From Streptomyces pristinaespiralis (GTDB lineage: Bacteria; Actinomycetota; Actinomycetes; Streptomycetales; Streptomycetaceae): DNA of 64,000 bases. The notes under the pieces were generated by a model. The model ran no database searches. It was not told the DNA's origin and saw only the letters and a list, made by a program, of their open reading frames with translations. Of the stretch, positions 7,999 to 16,923 are shown one piece after another. The position numbers were made by a program, and so were the translations under genes. The stretch lies in assembly GCF_001278075.1 (NCBI RefSeq), contig NZ_CP011340.1, positions 4,526,001 through 4,590,000 of the forward strand. The letters run 5' to 3'. Numbering within the stretch: position 1 is the first letter of the stretch; each line of letters opens with the position of its first letter.

Positions 7999-10827
7999 TT
8001 AGTCACTGTTTACGGGGGCGTTCGAAGTCTCCGGCAGCACGGCCGTGTCGATGATCCTGGCGAGATGTTGCCGCGACGCGGTGCCGAGTTTGCGCATCGC
8101 CCGTGCGACGTGCTGCTCCACCGTGCGCGGGGACAGATGCAGCGTCGTCGCGATCTCCCGGTTCGTCAGCCCGGTCCCCGCGAGCTCGGCGACCTCGCGC
8201 TCACGCGGCGAGAGACGGTCGCCGTACGAGGGCCGGCCAGGCGGGCGCGTCTCCTTGGCGGGCTGGTACGAACGGAGCAGGGCCCGGGCGCGAGCGGCGT
8301 CCCACACGGCACCGAGGTCGGTGAACTGCCGTGTGCAGGAGGTCAGGTCCGCGACGGCCTGTTCGTGGCGCGCCTTTTGTGCGGCGCCCCGGGCGTCCGT
8401 CTCGCTCACGTGCCACGCGTCCACCGCGTCGTCGGCTTCCGGTGGGCCGTCGGCCGCCCGCGCAGCCGTCCGGGTCGGTCCGGCGCCCGCCGCCAGGGCG
8501 CAGCGGCCCGCAGCCTCCGTGGTCAGCGCCTGGGCGTACGGGCTGGGCACCGACGCGTACGCGGCGGCCGCCGCCCGGTAGAACGGGACGGCGTCGGCCA
8601 ACCGGCCCTCGGCCTCGGCCAGCGCGGCGAGGCTCCAGCTGCCCGCGGCCTCGGCCCCGGGGGCGTCACGGCCTTCGAGCCCCGCGGTGTATTCGGCGAT
8701 CACCTCCCGTGCCGCTTCCGGGTCGCCCGATCGGGCGAGTGCCTCGACGGCCCAGGGCGCCAGGTCCGCCGCCCACACCCAGATTCCCTTGCGGCGGGCC
8801 CTCGCCCACGCCTCACGCGCCTCCCGCGCCGCGGCGGGCAGCTCCTGGCGGGCCAGGGCGAGCCGGATCAGGGCTCCCGAGGTGGCGGCGGCGAGCGGCG
8901 GCGCGGCCTCGTCCCGTGGCGCGGCGTTCACACCGGACAGCCACGACAGCGCCGCGTCCCACTCGCCCTGGGCCAGCGCGAGGAGCCCGCGCACCAGGCG
9001 GGCGTCCGCGCTGATCACCGGCATCGCGGCCGTGGAGGCGACGAAGCTCTCGCACCTGTCGGCCAGTCCGGCCCAGCGTCCGGTGACCCACTCGAGCCGC
9101 AGCCGGGTCCCGAGCGCCGTGTGCTCGGTGTAGGGCGCGCCGCTCTTGCCGGCCAGTTCGAAGCCCTCGGTGAGCAGGTCCTGCGCCCGCCCCGGGTGGC
9201 CGAGCCACAGAGCGGCGTCGGCGGCGTTGCACAGACCGCGGGCCGCGTGCAGCCGCGACCTTGGGTCGGGGCTGTCCGTGGGCAGCTCCGTGACGAGATC
9301 CCAGGCCTGCGGGTCGCCGCAACTCATGGCCAGACCGACGCGGTTGGCGGCGACGGCCGAGCGGGCGGCTTCGTCGCCACTGTCCTCCGCGGTCCTGGCC
9401 GCGTCCTCCAGCCACCCCTGGTGGACCTCGAGCGAGGAACCGGGCCAGTGGGGCATGACCAGCGCGGACATCGCACGCGCCGACAGGTCGGGCCGGGCCT
9501 CGCGCAGTTCGGCGGCGGCCCGCTCCAGTTCGTGCCAGCCCTTGTCACTCATGCCGACCTGGTTGCACAGCAGCAGCCCCAGGTCGAGCCGGAGTTCGCC
9601 CCGCACGGCCGCGGGGAGGGCGGCGTCCTCGACGATCTGGGTCAGCACCTGGACGGTCTGGTCGGAGCGCAGTCCGACGACCGCGCTGCGGGCCAGGATC
9701 GGGGCCAGCCGGGCACGGGTCTGCGGCGGTACGGCCGGGTCGGCGAGGGTCTGCTCGAGCAGGCCGATGGCCTCCTGGTGCCGCTCCGACTCCGCCGCCT
9801 CCCGCGCGGCCTGTTCGACGGCGCGCAGCCAGCCGCGTATCCGGCCGCCGGCTCTGTGGTGCCCGGCCAGTGCCGCCCAGGGCACGGGCTGCCGGTGCGC
9901 CAGCACGTCGGCCGCCCGCCCGTGCAGTTCCTGCCGTACGGGCCCCGGCACGGAACCGTGCACCGCGACGGCCGCCAGAGGAACGGGCAGTCCGTAGCGG
10001 CCCTCTCCCGACTCCGTCAGCGCCGCGCCGGCGAGTGCGGTGAGCAGCGCCTCCCTGCCGAGGGCCCGGCCCAGTCCCGACACGGCGACGAGTTCGTCGC
10101 GGCCCACCGGCTCGCCCAATGCGGCGGCGGCCCAGACGATCGGCCGGTGCTCCGGCGGCAGGGCGGCCGTCCGGCCGAGACTCAGCTCGGCCAGCCGCAC
10201 GGGCACGCCCGCGGCGTCCACGTCGGCGGCCGTGCACCGCTGCCGGGTGCTGTCGCGCAGTACCGCGAGCAGGTCGACGACGACCTGCGCGACGCCGCCG
10301 GAGCGCTCGTGCAGCCGAGCCACCGCCTCCGCCGTACAGCGCTCGCCGAGGGCGGCCGCCGCGGCCTGCCTGACCTCTGCCTGCGTCCACGGCCGTATCC
10401 GGTGCCGCAGGACGGTCAGGCCGGGCGGGTAGCGGGGCGGCGGGGCCCCCAGCGGAAGGCCGGGTACGGCCAGTTCCTCGGGCCGGTAGGCGACCACTGC
10501 GGCCAGTCCCGGCCACGGCTGCTCCAGGATCCGGTGGAGCCGGCGCAGCTGATCGTCGTCCGCGCGGTGCACGTCGTCGACGATCAGCAGAACGGGCCGG
10601 TCGCGCACCTGCTGCTCCGCCGTCTCCGGCACGGTCCCCGAGTCGCCGCACGTCCACCGCAGGCAGGTCGCTTCGGTGCCCTCGGTGAGTGCGGCCAGTT
10701 CGTCGGCGAGGCGGCTCTTGCCCGTACCGGCGGTGCCCTCCACCAGCACGAGGACGGGCGCGGCGCCGTTCCCGGCGAGTGTCCGCCGCAGCCGTAGCCG
10801 CCAGAAGGATTCGTGTGCCGTGCCCAC
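7999..10827 (-). CDS. LuxR-family (LAL-type) ATP-binding transcriptional regulator
   Basis: A 942-residue large ATP-binding LuxR regulator. Walker A GTAGTGKS is at residues 31-38 and Walker B VLLIVDDVH ends near residue 87, defining an N-terminal STAND-like ATPase. A long alpha-helical TPR-like middle follows (about 330-820). The C-terminal LuxR helix-turn-helix (about 875-935) contains the conserved LSPREREVAELAGTG and TNREIATTLHLSPRTVEQHV segments. GTG 10827 has AAGG about 9 nt upstream. It diverges from the response regulator gene across 129 bp. LAL proteins usually activate secondary-metabolite or sugar-response genes; the target here is unknown, though the subtilase lies immediately downstream on the same strand. 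Confidence 0.93.
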   Translation of the reverse strand: MGTAHESFWRLRLRRTLAGNGAAPVLVLVEGTAGTGKSRLADELAALTEGTEATCLRWTCGDSGTVPETAEQQVRDRPVLLIVDDVHRADDDQLRRLHRILEQPWPGLAAVVAYRPEELAVPGLPLGAPPPRYPPGLTVLRHRIRPWTQAEVRQAAAAALGERCTAEAVARLHERSGGVAQVVVDLLAVLRDSTRQRCTAADVDAAGVPVRLAELSLGRTAALPPEHRPIVWAAAALGEPVGRDELVAVSGLGRALGREALLTALAGAALTESGEGRYGLPVPLAAVAVHGSVPGPVRQELHGRAADVLAHRQPVPWAALAGHHRAGGRIRGWLRAVEQAAREAAESERHQEAIGLLEQTLADPAVPPQTRARLAPILARSAVVGLRSDQTVQVLTQIVEDAALPAAVRGELRLDLGLLLCNQVGMSDKGWHELERAAAELREARPDLSARAMSALVMPHWPGSSLEVHQGWLEDAARTAEDSGDEAARSAVAANRVGLAMSCGDPQAWDLVTELPTDSPDPRSRLHAARGLCNAADAALWLGHPGRAQDLLTEGFELAGKSGAPYTEHTALGTRLRLEWVTGRWAGLADRCESFVASTAAMPVISADARLVRGLLALAQGEWDAALSWLSGVNAAPRDEAAPPLAAATSGALIRLALARQELPAAAREAREAWARARRKGIWVWAADLAPWAVEALARSGDPEAAREVIAEYTAGLEGRDAPGAEAAGSWSLAALAEAEGRLADAVPFYRAAAAAYASVPSPYAQALTTEAAGRCALAAGAGPTRTAARAADGPPEADDAVDAWHVSETDARGAAQKARHEQAVADLTSCTRQFTDLGAVWDAARARALLRSYQPAKETRPPGRPSYGDRLSPREREVAELAGTGLTNREIATTLHLSPRTVEQHVARAMRKLGTASRQHLARIIDTAVLPETSNAPVNSD

Positions 10828-10956
10828 GCCGACCGCCTTCAGACTTCCGGTTCCGCTCCCTGTACGACCCCCGGATGTTTCCGTTGACTCAGCCGCACCT
10901 TCTCAGGGAATTCACAGGTTCGGGAAAGAAGCCTCTCAGGGCAATGTCACAGCCTG

Positions 10957-11700
10957 ATGAACATGACCACGACCTCGCCCCAGGGGCGCACCGAAATGCT
11001 CAGGCCGGACGGCAGCCCCGTGCGGGTGCTCGTCGTGGACGACGAGGCGCCGCTGAGCGAGTTGCTGTCGATGGCCCTGCGGTACGAGGGCTGGGAGGTG
11101 CGCAGCGCCGGCGACGGCGCGGGTGCGGTGCGTACGGTGAGGGAGTTCAGGCCGGACGCCGTGGTGCTCGACATCATGCTGCCGGACATGGACGGGCTCG
11201 CCGTCCTCGGGCGGCTGCGGCGTGAGGCGCCGGACGTGCCCGTCCTGTTCCTGACGGCACGGGACGCCGTCGAGGACCGGATCGCGGGCCTCACGGCCGG
11301 CGGTGACGACTACGTGACCAAGCCGTTCTCGCTGGAGGAGGTCGTGGCACGGCTGCGCGGCCTGATCCGGCGGTCCGGCACGGCGGCGGTGCGCAGCGAG
11401 TCGCTGCTCGCGGTGGGGGACCTGACGCTCGACGAGGACAGCCACGAGGTCACACGCGGCGGGCAGTCGATCCACCTGACCGCGACGGAGTTCGAGCTCC
11501 TGCGCTATCTGATGCGCAATCCGCGCCGAGTGCTCAGCAAGGCCCAGATCCTGGACCGGGTGTGGAGCTACGACTTCGGGGGCCAGGCCAACGTCGTCGA
11601 GCTCTACATCTCCTATCTGCGGCGGAAGATCGACGCGGGCCGTCCGCCGATGATCCACACGCGGCGCGGTGCGGGATATCTGATCAAGCCCGGTGAGTGA
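10957..11700 (+). CDS. OmpR-family response regulator
   Basis: A 247-residue two-component regulator. The receiver domain (about 22-135) has acidic pocket Asp28/Asp29, phospho-acceptor Asp72 (VVLDIMLPDMDG), the FLTA switch and the invariant Lys in VTKPF. The C-terminal winged helix (about 150-245) ends with the typical RGAGYLIKPGE. ATG 10957 has no clear ribosome-binding site, and ATG 10963 is an alternative. Its stop overlaps the histidine kinase start by 8 nt, implying translational coupling. It heads a four-gene run with two membrane glycosyltransferases. Confidence 0.95.
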   Translation: MNMTTTSPQGRTEMLRPDGSPVRVLVVDDEAPLSELLSMALRYEGWEVRSAGDGAGAVRTVREFRPDAVVLDIMLPDMDGLAVLGRLRREAPDVPVLFLTARDAVEDRIAGLTAGGDDYVTKPFSLEEVVARLRGLIRRSGTAAVRSESLLAVGDLTLDEDSHEVTRGGQSIHLTATEFELLRYLMRNPRRVLSKAQILDRVWSYDFGGQANVVELYISYLRRKIDAGRPPMIHTRRGAGYLIKPGE

Positions 11701-13438
11701 GGTGACCTCGCGGCGGCCGTGGTCGCTGCGGGCACGCCTGGTGGTCTCGGCGGTGCTGCTGATCGCCGTGGTGGGCGCGGTGATCGGCACGGTCACGACG
11801 ATCGCCTTCCGCACCTATCTGTACGGACAGCTGGACACCCGGCTGACGGCGGTGGCGATGCGCGCCTCGGGGCCGCCCGCGGTGGACGCGACGCGGCCGC
11901 CGGACATGCCGCGCATGGGGCCGCTGGACTTCGTGACCGGGGGCGGCACACCCGTCGGGACGGTGGGCGCGGTCGTCGAGGACGACGGCGCCGTGGTCCG
12001 GGCCGTGGCGAGCACCCAGCTGGAGCCGTCGGGTCCGGAACCGACAGAGAGCGTGCTCGACGCGGCGCAGACGAAGGCACTGGCCGCCGTGGTGCGCGAC
12101 GAGAAGCCGCACACCGTGGACCTGCCGGGGATGGGCGGGTACCGGGTGACCTACGCGAGCGGTGTACGTGGCGCCTTCCTCGTCGGCGTCCCGACCAAGG
12201 ACGTGCGGAACGCGCTCGGGGCGCTCGTGCTGGTCGAGGTGTGCGTCACCGGTGCAGGGCTGGTCGCCGCCGGGATCGCGGGCGCCGGCATGGTGGGAGT
12301 GGCCCTGCGCCCGCTGCGGCGGGTGGCCGCGACCGCGACGCGGGTGTCCGAACTGCCGTTGCACAGCGGCGAGGTGTCCCTGCTCGAGCGGGTGCCGGAG
12401 GCGCTGGCGGATCCGCGGACCGAGGTCGGACAAGTGGGGGCGGCGGTGAACCGCATGCTCGGCCACGTCGGTTCGGCGCTGGCGGCACGGCAGCAGAGCG
12501 AGACACGGGTACGGCAGTTCGTCGCGGACGCCGGCCACGAGCTGCGCACGCCGCTCGCGTCCATCCGCGGGTACGCCGAACTGACGCGGCGGGGCCGGGA
12601 GAAGGAAGCGGCGGGTCCGGACACCCGGCACGCGCTCGGCCGTATCGAGGCGGAGGCGACGCGTATGACGGGACTGGTGGAGGATCTGCTGCTGCTGGCC
12701 AGACTCGATGCCGGACGGCCGCTCTGTGTCGAGAGCACCGATCTCTCACCGCTGGTCGTGGACGCGGTCGCGGACGCCAGGGCGGCGGGACCGGGCCATG
12801 CGTGGCGGCTGGAGCTGCCGTCCCGGCCGGCGGCGATCCGGGGCGACGCGCCCCGGATCCAGCAGGTCCTCGTCAACCTGCTCGCCAACGCCCGCACCCA
12901 CACCCCGCCGGGCACCACCGTCACGGCGCGCGTGCGCCTCACCGGGCCGGCCGCCGCCCCGGCGCGCGACCGCGCGCCTGTCTCCGCCGCTCCCCCGGTT
13001 TCCGGCCCGGCACCGGCGTCCGCCGCTCCCCCGGCGCACGGCCCGGTCCCGGCGTCCGTCGCTCCCCCGGCGCACGGCCCGGTCCCGGCCGTTGTGCTCG
13101 AGGTCGAGGACGACGGGCCGGGCATCCCGGAGGGCCTGCTGCCGCACATCTTCGAGCGCTTCGCCCGTGGCGACGCCTCCCGGTCGCGCCAGGCCGGCAG
13201 CACCGGCCTCGGGCTCGCCATCGTGCACGCCGTCGTGGCCGCCCACGACGGCGCCGTGACGGTGCGCTCGGCCCCCGGCCGCACGGTGTTCGCCGTCACG
13301 CTGCCCGCCGCACCTGCCGCGCCCGCACCTGCAGCGCCCGGTCCTGCCGTCGGCCCCGCCGCACCGGGCGCGCCGAACTCGCACCCCGCCCTGCCGCCGG
13401 CCCCGCCGGCACCGGCTCACAGACGGACCACAGGCTGA
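11693..13438 (+). CDS. Sensor histidine kinase (HAMP-HisKA-HATPase)
   Basis: A 581-residue membrane kinase partnered with the preceding regulator. Transmembrane helices at about 16-37 and 176-202 enclose an extracytoplasmic sensor; HAMP follows at about 203-262. HisKA contains the phospho-acceptor His282 (ADAGHELRTPL). The ATPase domain has the N-box VLVNLLANA, G1 DDGPGIP, F-box IFERFARG and G2 GLGLAIVHAV. Unusually, a Pro/Ala-rich insert built from a 36-bp tandem repeat sits between the N and G1 boxes, and the C-terminus ends in another Pro/Ala-rich tail. GTG 11693 overlaps the regulator gene. The signal is unknown. Confidence 0.94.
   Translation: MSEVTSRRPWSLRARLVVSAVLLIAVVGAVIGTVTTIAFRTYLYGQLDTRLTAVAMRASGPPAVDATRPPDMPRMGPLDFVTGGGTPVGTVGAVVEDDGAVVRAVASTQLEPSGPEPTESVLDAAQTKALAAVVRDEKPHTVDLPGMGGYRVTYASGVRGAFLVGVPTKDVRNALGALVLVEVCVTGAGLVAAGIAGAGMVGVALRPLRRVAATATRVSELPLHSGEVSLLERVPEALADPRTEVGQVGAAVNRMLGHVGSALAARQQSETRVRQFVADAGHELRTPLASIRGYAELTRRGREKEAAGPDTRHALGRIEAEATRMTGLVEDLLLLARLDAGRPLCVESTDLSPLVVDAVADARAAGPGHAWRLELPSRPAAIRGDAPRIQQVLVNLLANARTHTPPGTTVTARVRLTGPAAAPARDRAPVSAAPPVSGPAPASAAPPAHGPVPASVAPPAHGPVPAVVLEVEDDGPGIPEGLLPHIFERFARGDASRSRQAGSTGLGLAIVHAVVAAHDGAVTVRSAPGRTVFAVTLPAAPAAPAPAAPGPAVGPAAPGAPNSHPALPPAPPAPAHRRTTG
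12979..13086 (+). repeat. Three-copy 36-bp in-frame tandem repeat in the kinase gene
   Basis: Copies at 13015-13050 and 13051-13086 differ at one base; 12979-13014 is a degenerate third copy. Each encodes 12 residues of the ASAAPPAHGPVP type, within the ATPase domain of the histidine kinase. Confidence 0.85.
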
Positions 13439-13478
13439 GCACACGGCCGTGACAGCGGGCCCTTCGAAGGTCGTCGGT

Positions 13479-14759
13479 ATGCGAACCGACACCCCATGGG
13501 GAACCCTGCCGGCCCGCGAGCATCTGCTCGCCGGCGCGGCCGATCGACCCGTACTGGATGTGGTGATCCCGGTCTTCGACGAGGAGGCCGATCTCGAACG
13601 GTGCGTGCTGCGGCTGCACGAGCACCTCACGAGGACCTTCCCGTACGGATTCCGGATCACCGTCGCCGACAACGCGAGCACCGACCGTACGCCCGAGATC
13701 GCCGCCCGGCTGGAGGCGGACATCGCCGAGGTGCGGGCGTACCGGCTGGAGGAGAAGGGACGGGGGCGGGCGCTGCGCACGGTGTGGTCCCACTCGGACG
13801 CGCCCGTCCTCGCGTACATGGACGTCGACCTGTCCACCGACCTCAACGCCCTCCTCCCGCTCGTCGCACCGCTGATCTCCGGCCACTCGGACCTGGCGAT
13901 CGGGTCCCGGCTGACGCGCAGCTCGCGGGTGGTGCGCGGTCCGAAGCGTGAGTTCGTCTCGCGTGCCTACAACCTGATCCTCAAGTCCTCGCTGGCGGCG
14001 CGCTTCTCGGACGCCCAGTGCGGGTTCAAGGCCGTCCGGCGGGACGTGGCGCAGCGGCTGCTGCCGATGGTGGAGGACACCGGATGGTTCTTCGACACCG
14101 AGCTGCTGGTGCTCGCGGAGCGGGCCGGTCTGCGGATCCACGAGGTGCCGGTGGACTGGGTCGACGACCCCGATTCGACCGTCCACATCGTGAGGACGGC
14201 CGCCGAGGACCTCAAGGGCGTCTGGCGGGTCGGGCGCGCACTCGCGGTCGGAGCGCTCCCGCTCGACCGGCTCGCCCGCCCCTTCGGTGACGACCCGCGT
14301 GACCGTGACCTCAGCGGGGTGCCGAGGGGACTCGCCCGTCAGCTCGTCGGCTTCTGCGTGGTCGGTGCGTTCTCGACCCTGCTGTTCCTGCTGCTGTACT
14401 CGCTCTTCCGTACCGGGGCGGGGCCGCAGACGGCGAACGCCGCCGCCCTGCTGCTCTCGGCGGTCGCCAACACCGCGGCCAACCGCCGGCTCACGTTCGG
14501 CGTGCGCGGCAGGGACCGCGCCGTACGCCACCAGGCACAGGGCCTGGTCGTGTTCGGCATCGGACTCGCCCTGACCAGCGGCTCGCTCGCCGCCCTGGAC
14601 GCGGCGGCGGGCGGTCCCTCCCACGGCACCGAGCTGGCCGTCCTCGTCGCGGCGAACCTCGCCGCGACCGTGCTGCGGTTCCTGCTCCTGCGGTCCTGGG
14701 TCTTTCCCGAACGGCATCGTGCCGACGACGACATGAGCGACATGAGGTACACCCCATGA
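13479..14759 (+). CDS. GT2 glycosyltransferase fused to a GtrA-like membrane domain
   Basis: A 426-residue polyprenyl-phosphate glycosyltransferase. The N-terminal GT2 domain (about 20-250) shows the nucleotide-sugar pocket VVIPVFDEE and the metal-binding DVDLS. The remainder has four hydrophobic helices of the GtrA family (about 285-410), ending with RSWVFPE. Such fusions transfer a sugar to a lipid phosphate and help flip it across the membrane. ATG 13479 has GAAGG upstream; GTG 13449 is possible but has no ribosome-binding site. The stop overlaps the GT39 start by 4 nt, so the product is probably the sugar donor for that enzyme. Confidence 0.9.
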   Translation: MRTDTPWGTLPAREHLLAGAADRPVLDVVIPVFDEEADLERCVLRLHEHLTRTFPYGFRITVADNASTDRTPEIAARLEADIAEVRAYRLEEKGRGRALRTVWSHSDAPVLAYMDVDLSTDLNALLPLVAPLISGHSDLAIGSRLTRSSRVVRGPKREFVSRAYNLILKSSLAARFSDAQCGFKAVRRDVAQRLLPMVEDTGWFFDTELLVLAERAGLRIHEVPVDWVDDPDSTVHIVRTAAEDLKGVWRVGRALAVGALPLDRLARPFGDDPRDRDLSGVPRGLARQLVGFCVVGAFSTLLFLLLYSLFRTGAGPQTANAAALLLSAVANTAANRRLTFGVRGRDRAVRHQAQGLVVFGIGLALTSGSLAALDAAAGGPSHGTELAVLVAANLAATVLRFLLLRSWVFPERHRADDDMSDMRYTP

Positions 14760-16852
14760 CCACGACCGTTCCGCCCGGCGGGATCACGCCTGCCGACGCC
14801 GCCGGGCACGCACACCCGCGGGCCGGCCGGCTCGCCGCACTGTGGCGCGGCAGGGAGGCGGACGCCCGCTGGGTACGTCCCGCGTTCTTGGCCCTGCTCG
14901 CCGCGACGGCACTGCTCTACCTCTGGAACCTGAGCGCCTCCGGTTACGCCAACTCCTTCTACTCCGCGGCTGCGCAGGCCGGCAGCGAGAGCTGGAAGGC
15001 CTTCTTCTTCGGCGCCTCGGACCCGGCGGGCTCCATCACGGTGGACAAGCCCCCGGCCGCGCTCTGGCCGATGGCGCTGTCCGTGCGCATCTTCGGCCTC
15101 GGCTCCTGGCAGATCCTCGTCCCCGAGGTCCTGATGGGCGTGGCCACCGTCGCCGTGCTCCACGCGGCGGTGCGCCGGCGCTTCACCCCGGCGGCGGGAC
15201 TCCTCGCGGGCGCCGTGCTGGCGCTGACCCCGGTCGCCGCGCTGATGTTCCGCTTCAACAACCCGGACGCCCTGCTGGCGCTGCTGATGACGGTCACCGT
15301 GTACTGCGTGCTGCGGGCGCTCGAGGATGCGCGGACCACCTGGCTGGTGTGGGCGGGCGTCGCGGTGGGTCTCGCGTTCCTGACCAAGACGCTTCAGGCG
15401 TTCCTGATCCTGCCGCCGCTGGCGCTGGTGTACGCGGTGTGCGCGCCGACGACGCTGCGCCGCCGGCTCGGCCAACTCGCCCTGGCGGGACTGGCGATCG
15501 TGGTCTCGGGCGGCTGGTGGGTGGCTGTCGTGGAGCTGTGGCCCGCGTCCTCCCGCCCGTACATCGGCGGATCCCAGGCCAACAGCTTCCTGGAACTGAC
15601 CTTCGGCTACAACGGCCTCGGCCGGATCAACGGCGAGGAGACGGGCAGCGTCGGCGGCGGGGGAGGAGGCGGCTGGGGCGAGACCGGCGTGGACCGGCTG
15701 TTCGCCGGGAACATCGGCGGTCAGGTCTCCTGGCTGCTCCCCGCCGCCCTGCTGCTGCTCGTCGCGGCGCTCTTCCTGACCGGGCGGGCGGCGCGTACGG
15801 ACACGGCCAGGGCCGCGTTCCTGGTCTGGGGCGGCTCGTTGCTGAGCACGGCCGTGATCTTCAGCTTCATGGCCGGGATCTTCCACGAGTACTACACGGT
15901 GGCCCTGGCGCCGTACATCGCGGCGCTCGTCGGCATGGGCGGCACGCTGCTGTGGGAGGAGCGCGCGAAGCCGCTTCGGTCGGCGCTGCTGGCGGCCACG
16001 GTGGCGCTCTCGGCGTGGTGGTCGTACGTGCTGCTGGGCCGGTCCGCGGACTACCTTCCGTGGCTGCGTACGGCGGTGCTGATCGGCGGTCTCGTCTCCG
16101 CGGCGGTCCTGCTGTTCGTGGTCAGGGCCGGCCGGCGGACGGCCCTGGCCGCCGCCGCACTCGGTGTCGCGGCTCTGCTGGCCGGTCCTGCGGCGTACTC
16201 GCTGACGACCGTGGGCGAGGGGCACGCGGGCTCGATCGTGACAGCGGGCCCGGCCGTTGCGGGTGGCCGGGGCGGCCCGGGCGGCGGACCCGGCGGCGTC
16301 CCGGGCGGTGACGACGGTGACGGCGGCCGGGCGGGAGTGCGGCCCCCCACGGGAGCGGCGCAGGGCGCGGGCCCCGGCACGGCGGCGCCCCCGGCAGGCA
16401 CCGGCCAGGCACGGCCGCAGGGCCAGGGCCAGGGCGGCTTCCCCGCCCGCGGCGAGACGGGTGGGCCCGGCGGAGGCGGCGGCATGGGCGGCCTCCTCGA
16501 CGGGGCGGACGTGGGCGCCGAGGCCGAGTCCCTGCTGGAGCGGGACGCCGACGACTACACCTGGGCGGCCGCGGCCATCGGATCGCAGAACGCCGCGAGC
16601 TACCAACTCGCGACGGGTGAACCGGTGATGGCGATCGGCGGCTTCAACGGCAGCGACCCGTCCCCGACCCTCGCCCGGTTCAAGCAGTACGTGGCCGACG
16701 GGCGGATCCACTGGTTCATCGGCGGCGGTGACGGGCCGGGCGGCGGCGCCGGCGGCGGGACGAGTTCCGAGATCACCGCCTGGGTCCAGGACGAGTTCAC
16801 CCCGGTCACGGTGGACGGCGTCACCTTCTACGACCTGACCGCGGAGAAATAG
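14756..16852 (+). CDS. GT39/ArnT-like membrane glycosyltransferase
   Basis: A 698-residue multi-spanning enzyme of the dolichyl-phosphate-mannose/ArnT superfamily, which moves a lipid-linked sugar onto an extracytoplasmic acceptor. The conserved first loop reads YANSFYSAAAQAGSESWKAF, followed by the DKPP motif; the acidic residues there bind metal and donor. About 11-13 helices are visible up to residue 490. A Gly/Pro-rich linker (about 500-590) then leads to a soluble C-terminal domain. ATG 14756 overlaps the GT2 stop (ATGA). The upstream two-component genes suggest regulated envelope or protein glycosylation. The acceptor is unknown. Confidence 0.92.
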   Translation: MTTTVPPGGITPADAAGHAHPRAGRLAALWRGREADARWVRPAFLALLAATALLYLWNLSASGYANSFYSAAAQAGSESWKAFFFGASDPAGSITVDKPPAALWPMALSVRIFGLGSWQILVPEVLMGVATVAVLHAAVRRRFTPAAGLLAGAVLALTPVAALMFRFNNPDALLALLMTVTVYCVLRALEDARTTWLVWAGVAVGLAFLTKTLQAFLILPPLALVYAVCAPTTLRRRLGQLALAGLAIVVSGGWWVAVVELWPASSRPYIGGSQANSFLELTFGYNGLGRINGEETGSVGGGGGGGWGETGVDRLFAGNIGGQVSWLLPAALLLLVAALFLTGRAARTDTARAAFLVWGGSLLSTAVIFSFMAGIFHEYYTVALAPYIAALVGMGGTLLWEERAKPLRSALLAATVALSAWWSYVLLGRSADYLPWLRTAVLIGGLVSAAVLLFVVRAGRRTALAAAALGVAALLAGPAAYSLTTVGEGHAGSIVTAGPAVAGGRGGPGGGPGGVPGGDDGDGGRAGVRPPTGAAQGAGPGTAAPPAGTGQARPQGQGQGGFPARGETGGPGGGGGMGGLLDGADVGAEAESLLERDADDYTWAAAAIGSQNAASYQLATGEPVMAIGGFNGSDPSPTLARFKQYVADGRIHWFIGGGDGPGGGAGGGTSSEITAWVQDEFTPVTVDGVTFYDLTAEK

Positions 16853-16876
16853 CGCTGTACAGCGTATGGGAATCTC

Positions 16877-16914
16877 TTGTACGGTGTACGAGTATCTTCC
16901 CGTACACCGTACAA
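16877..16914. promoter_or_regulatory. Perfect inverted-repeat operator before the MFS gene
   Basis: 14-bp arms TTGTACGGTGTACG (16877-16890) and their exact complement (16901-16914) flank a 10-bp spacer, ending 9 nt before the ATG and abutting the AAGGAG ribosome-binding site. A further palindrome CGCTGTACAGCG sits at 16853-16864 and shares the TGTAC core. It is probably bound by the TetR protein encoded downstream. Confidence 0.85.
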
Positions 16915-16923
16915 GGAGCCTGA

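Noticed and set aside
5696..8002. Long + strand open frame (about 768 codons) opposite the subtilase
   Set aside because: Gly/Val-rich composition typical of the antisense of a high-GC gene; the subtilase on the other strand has a full signal peptide, triad and P-domain.
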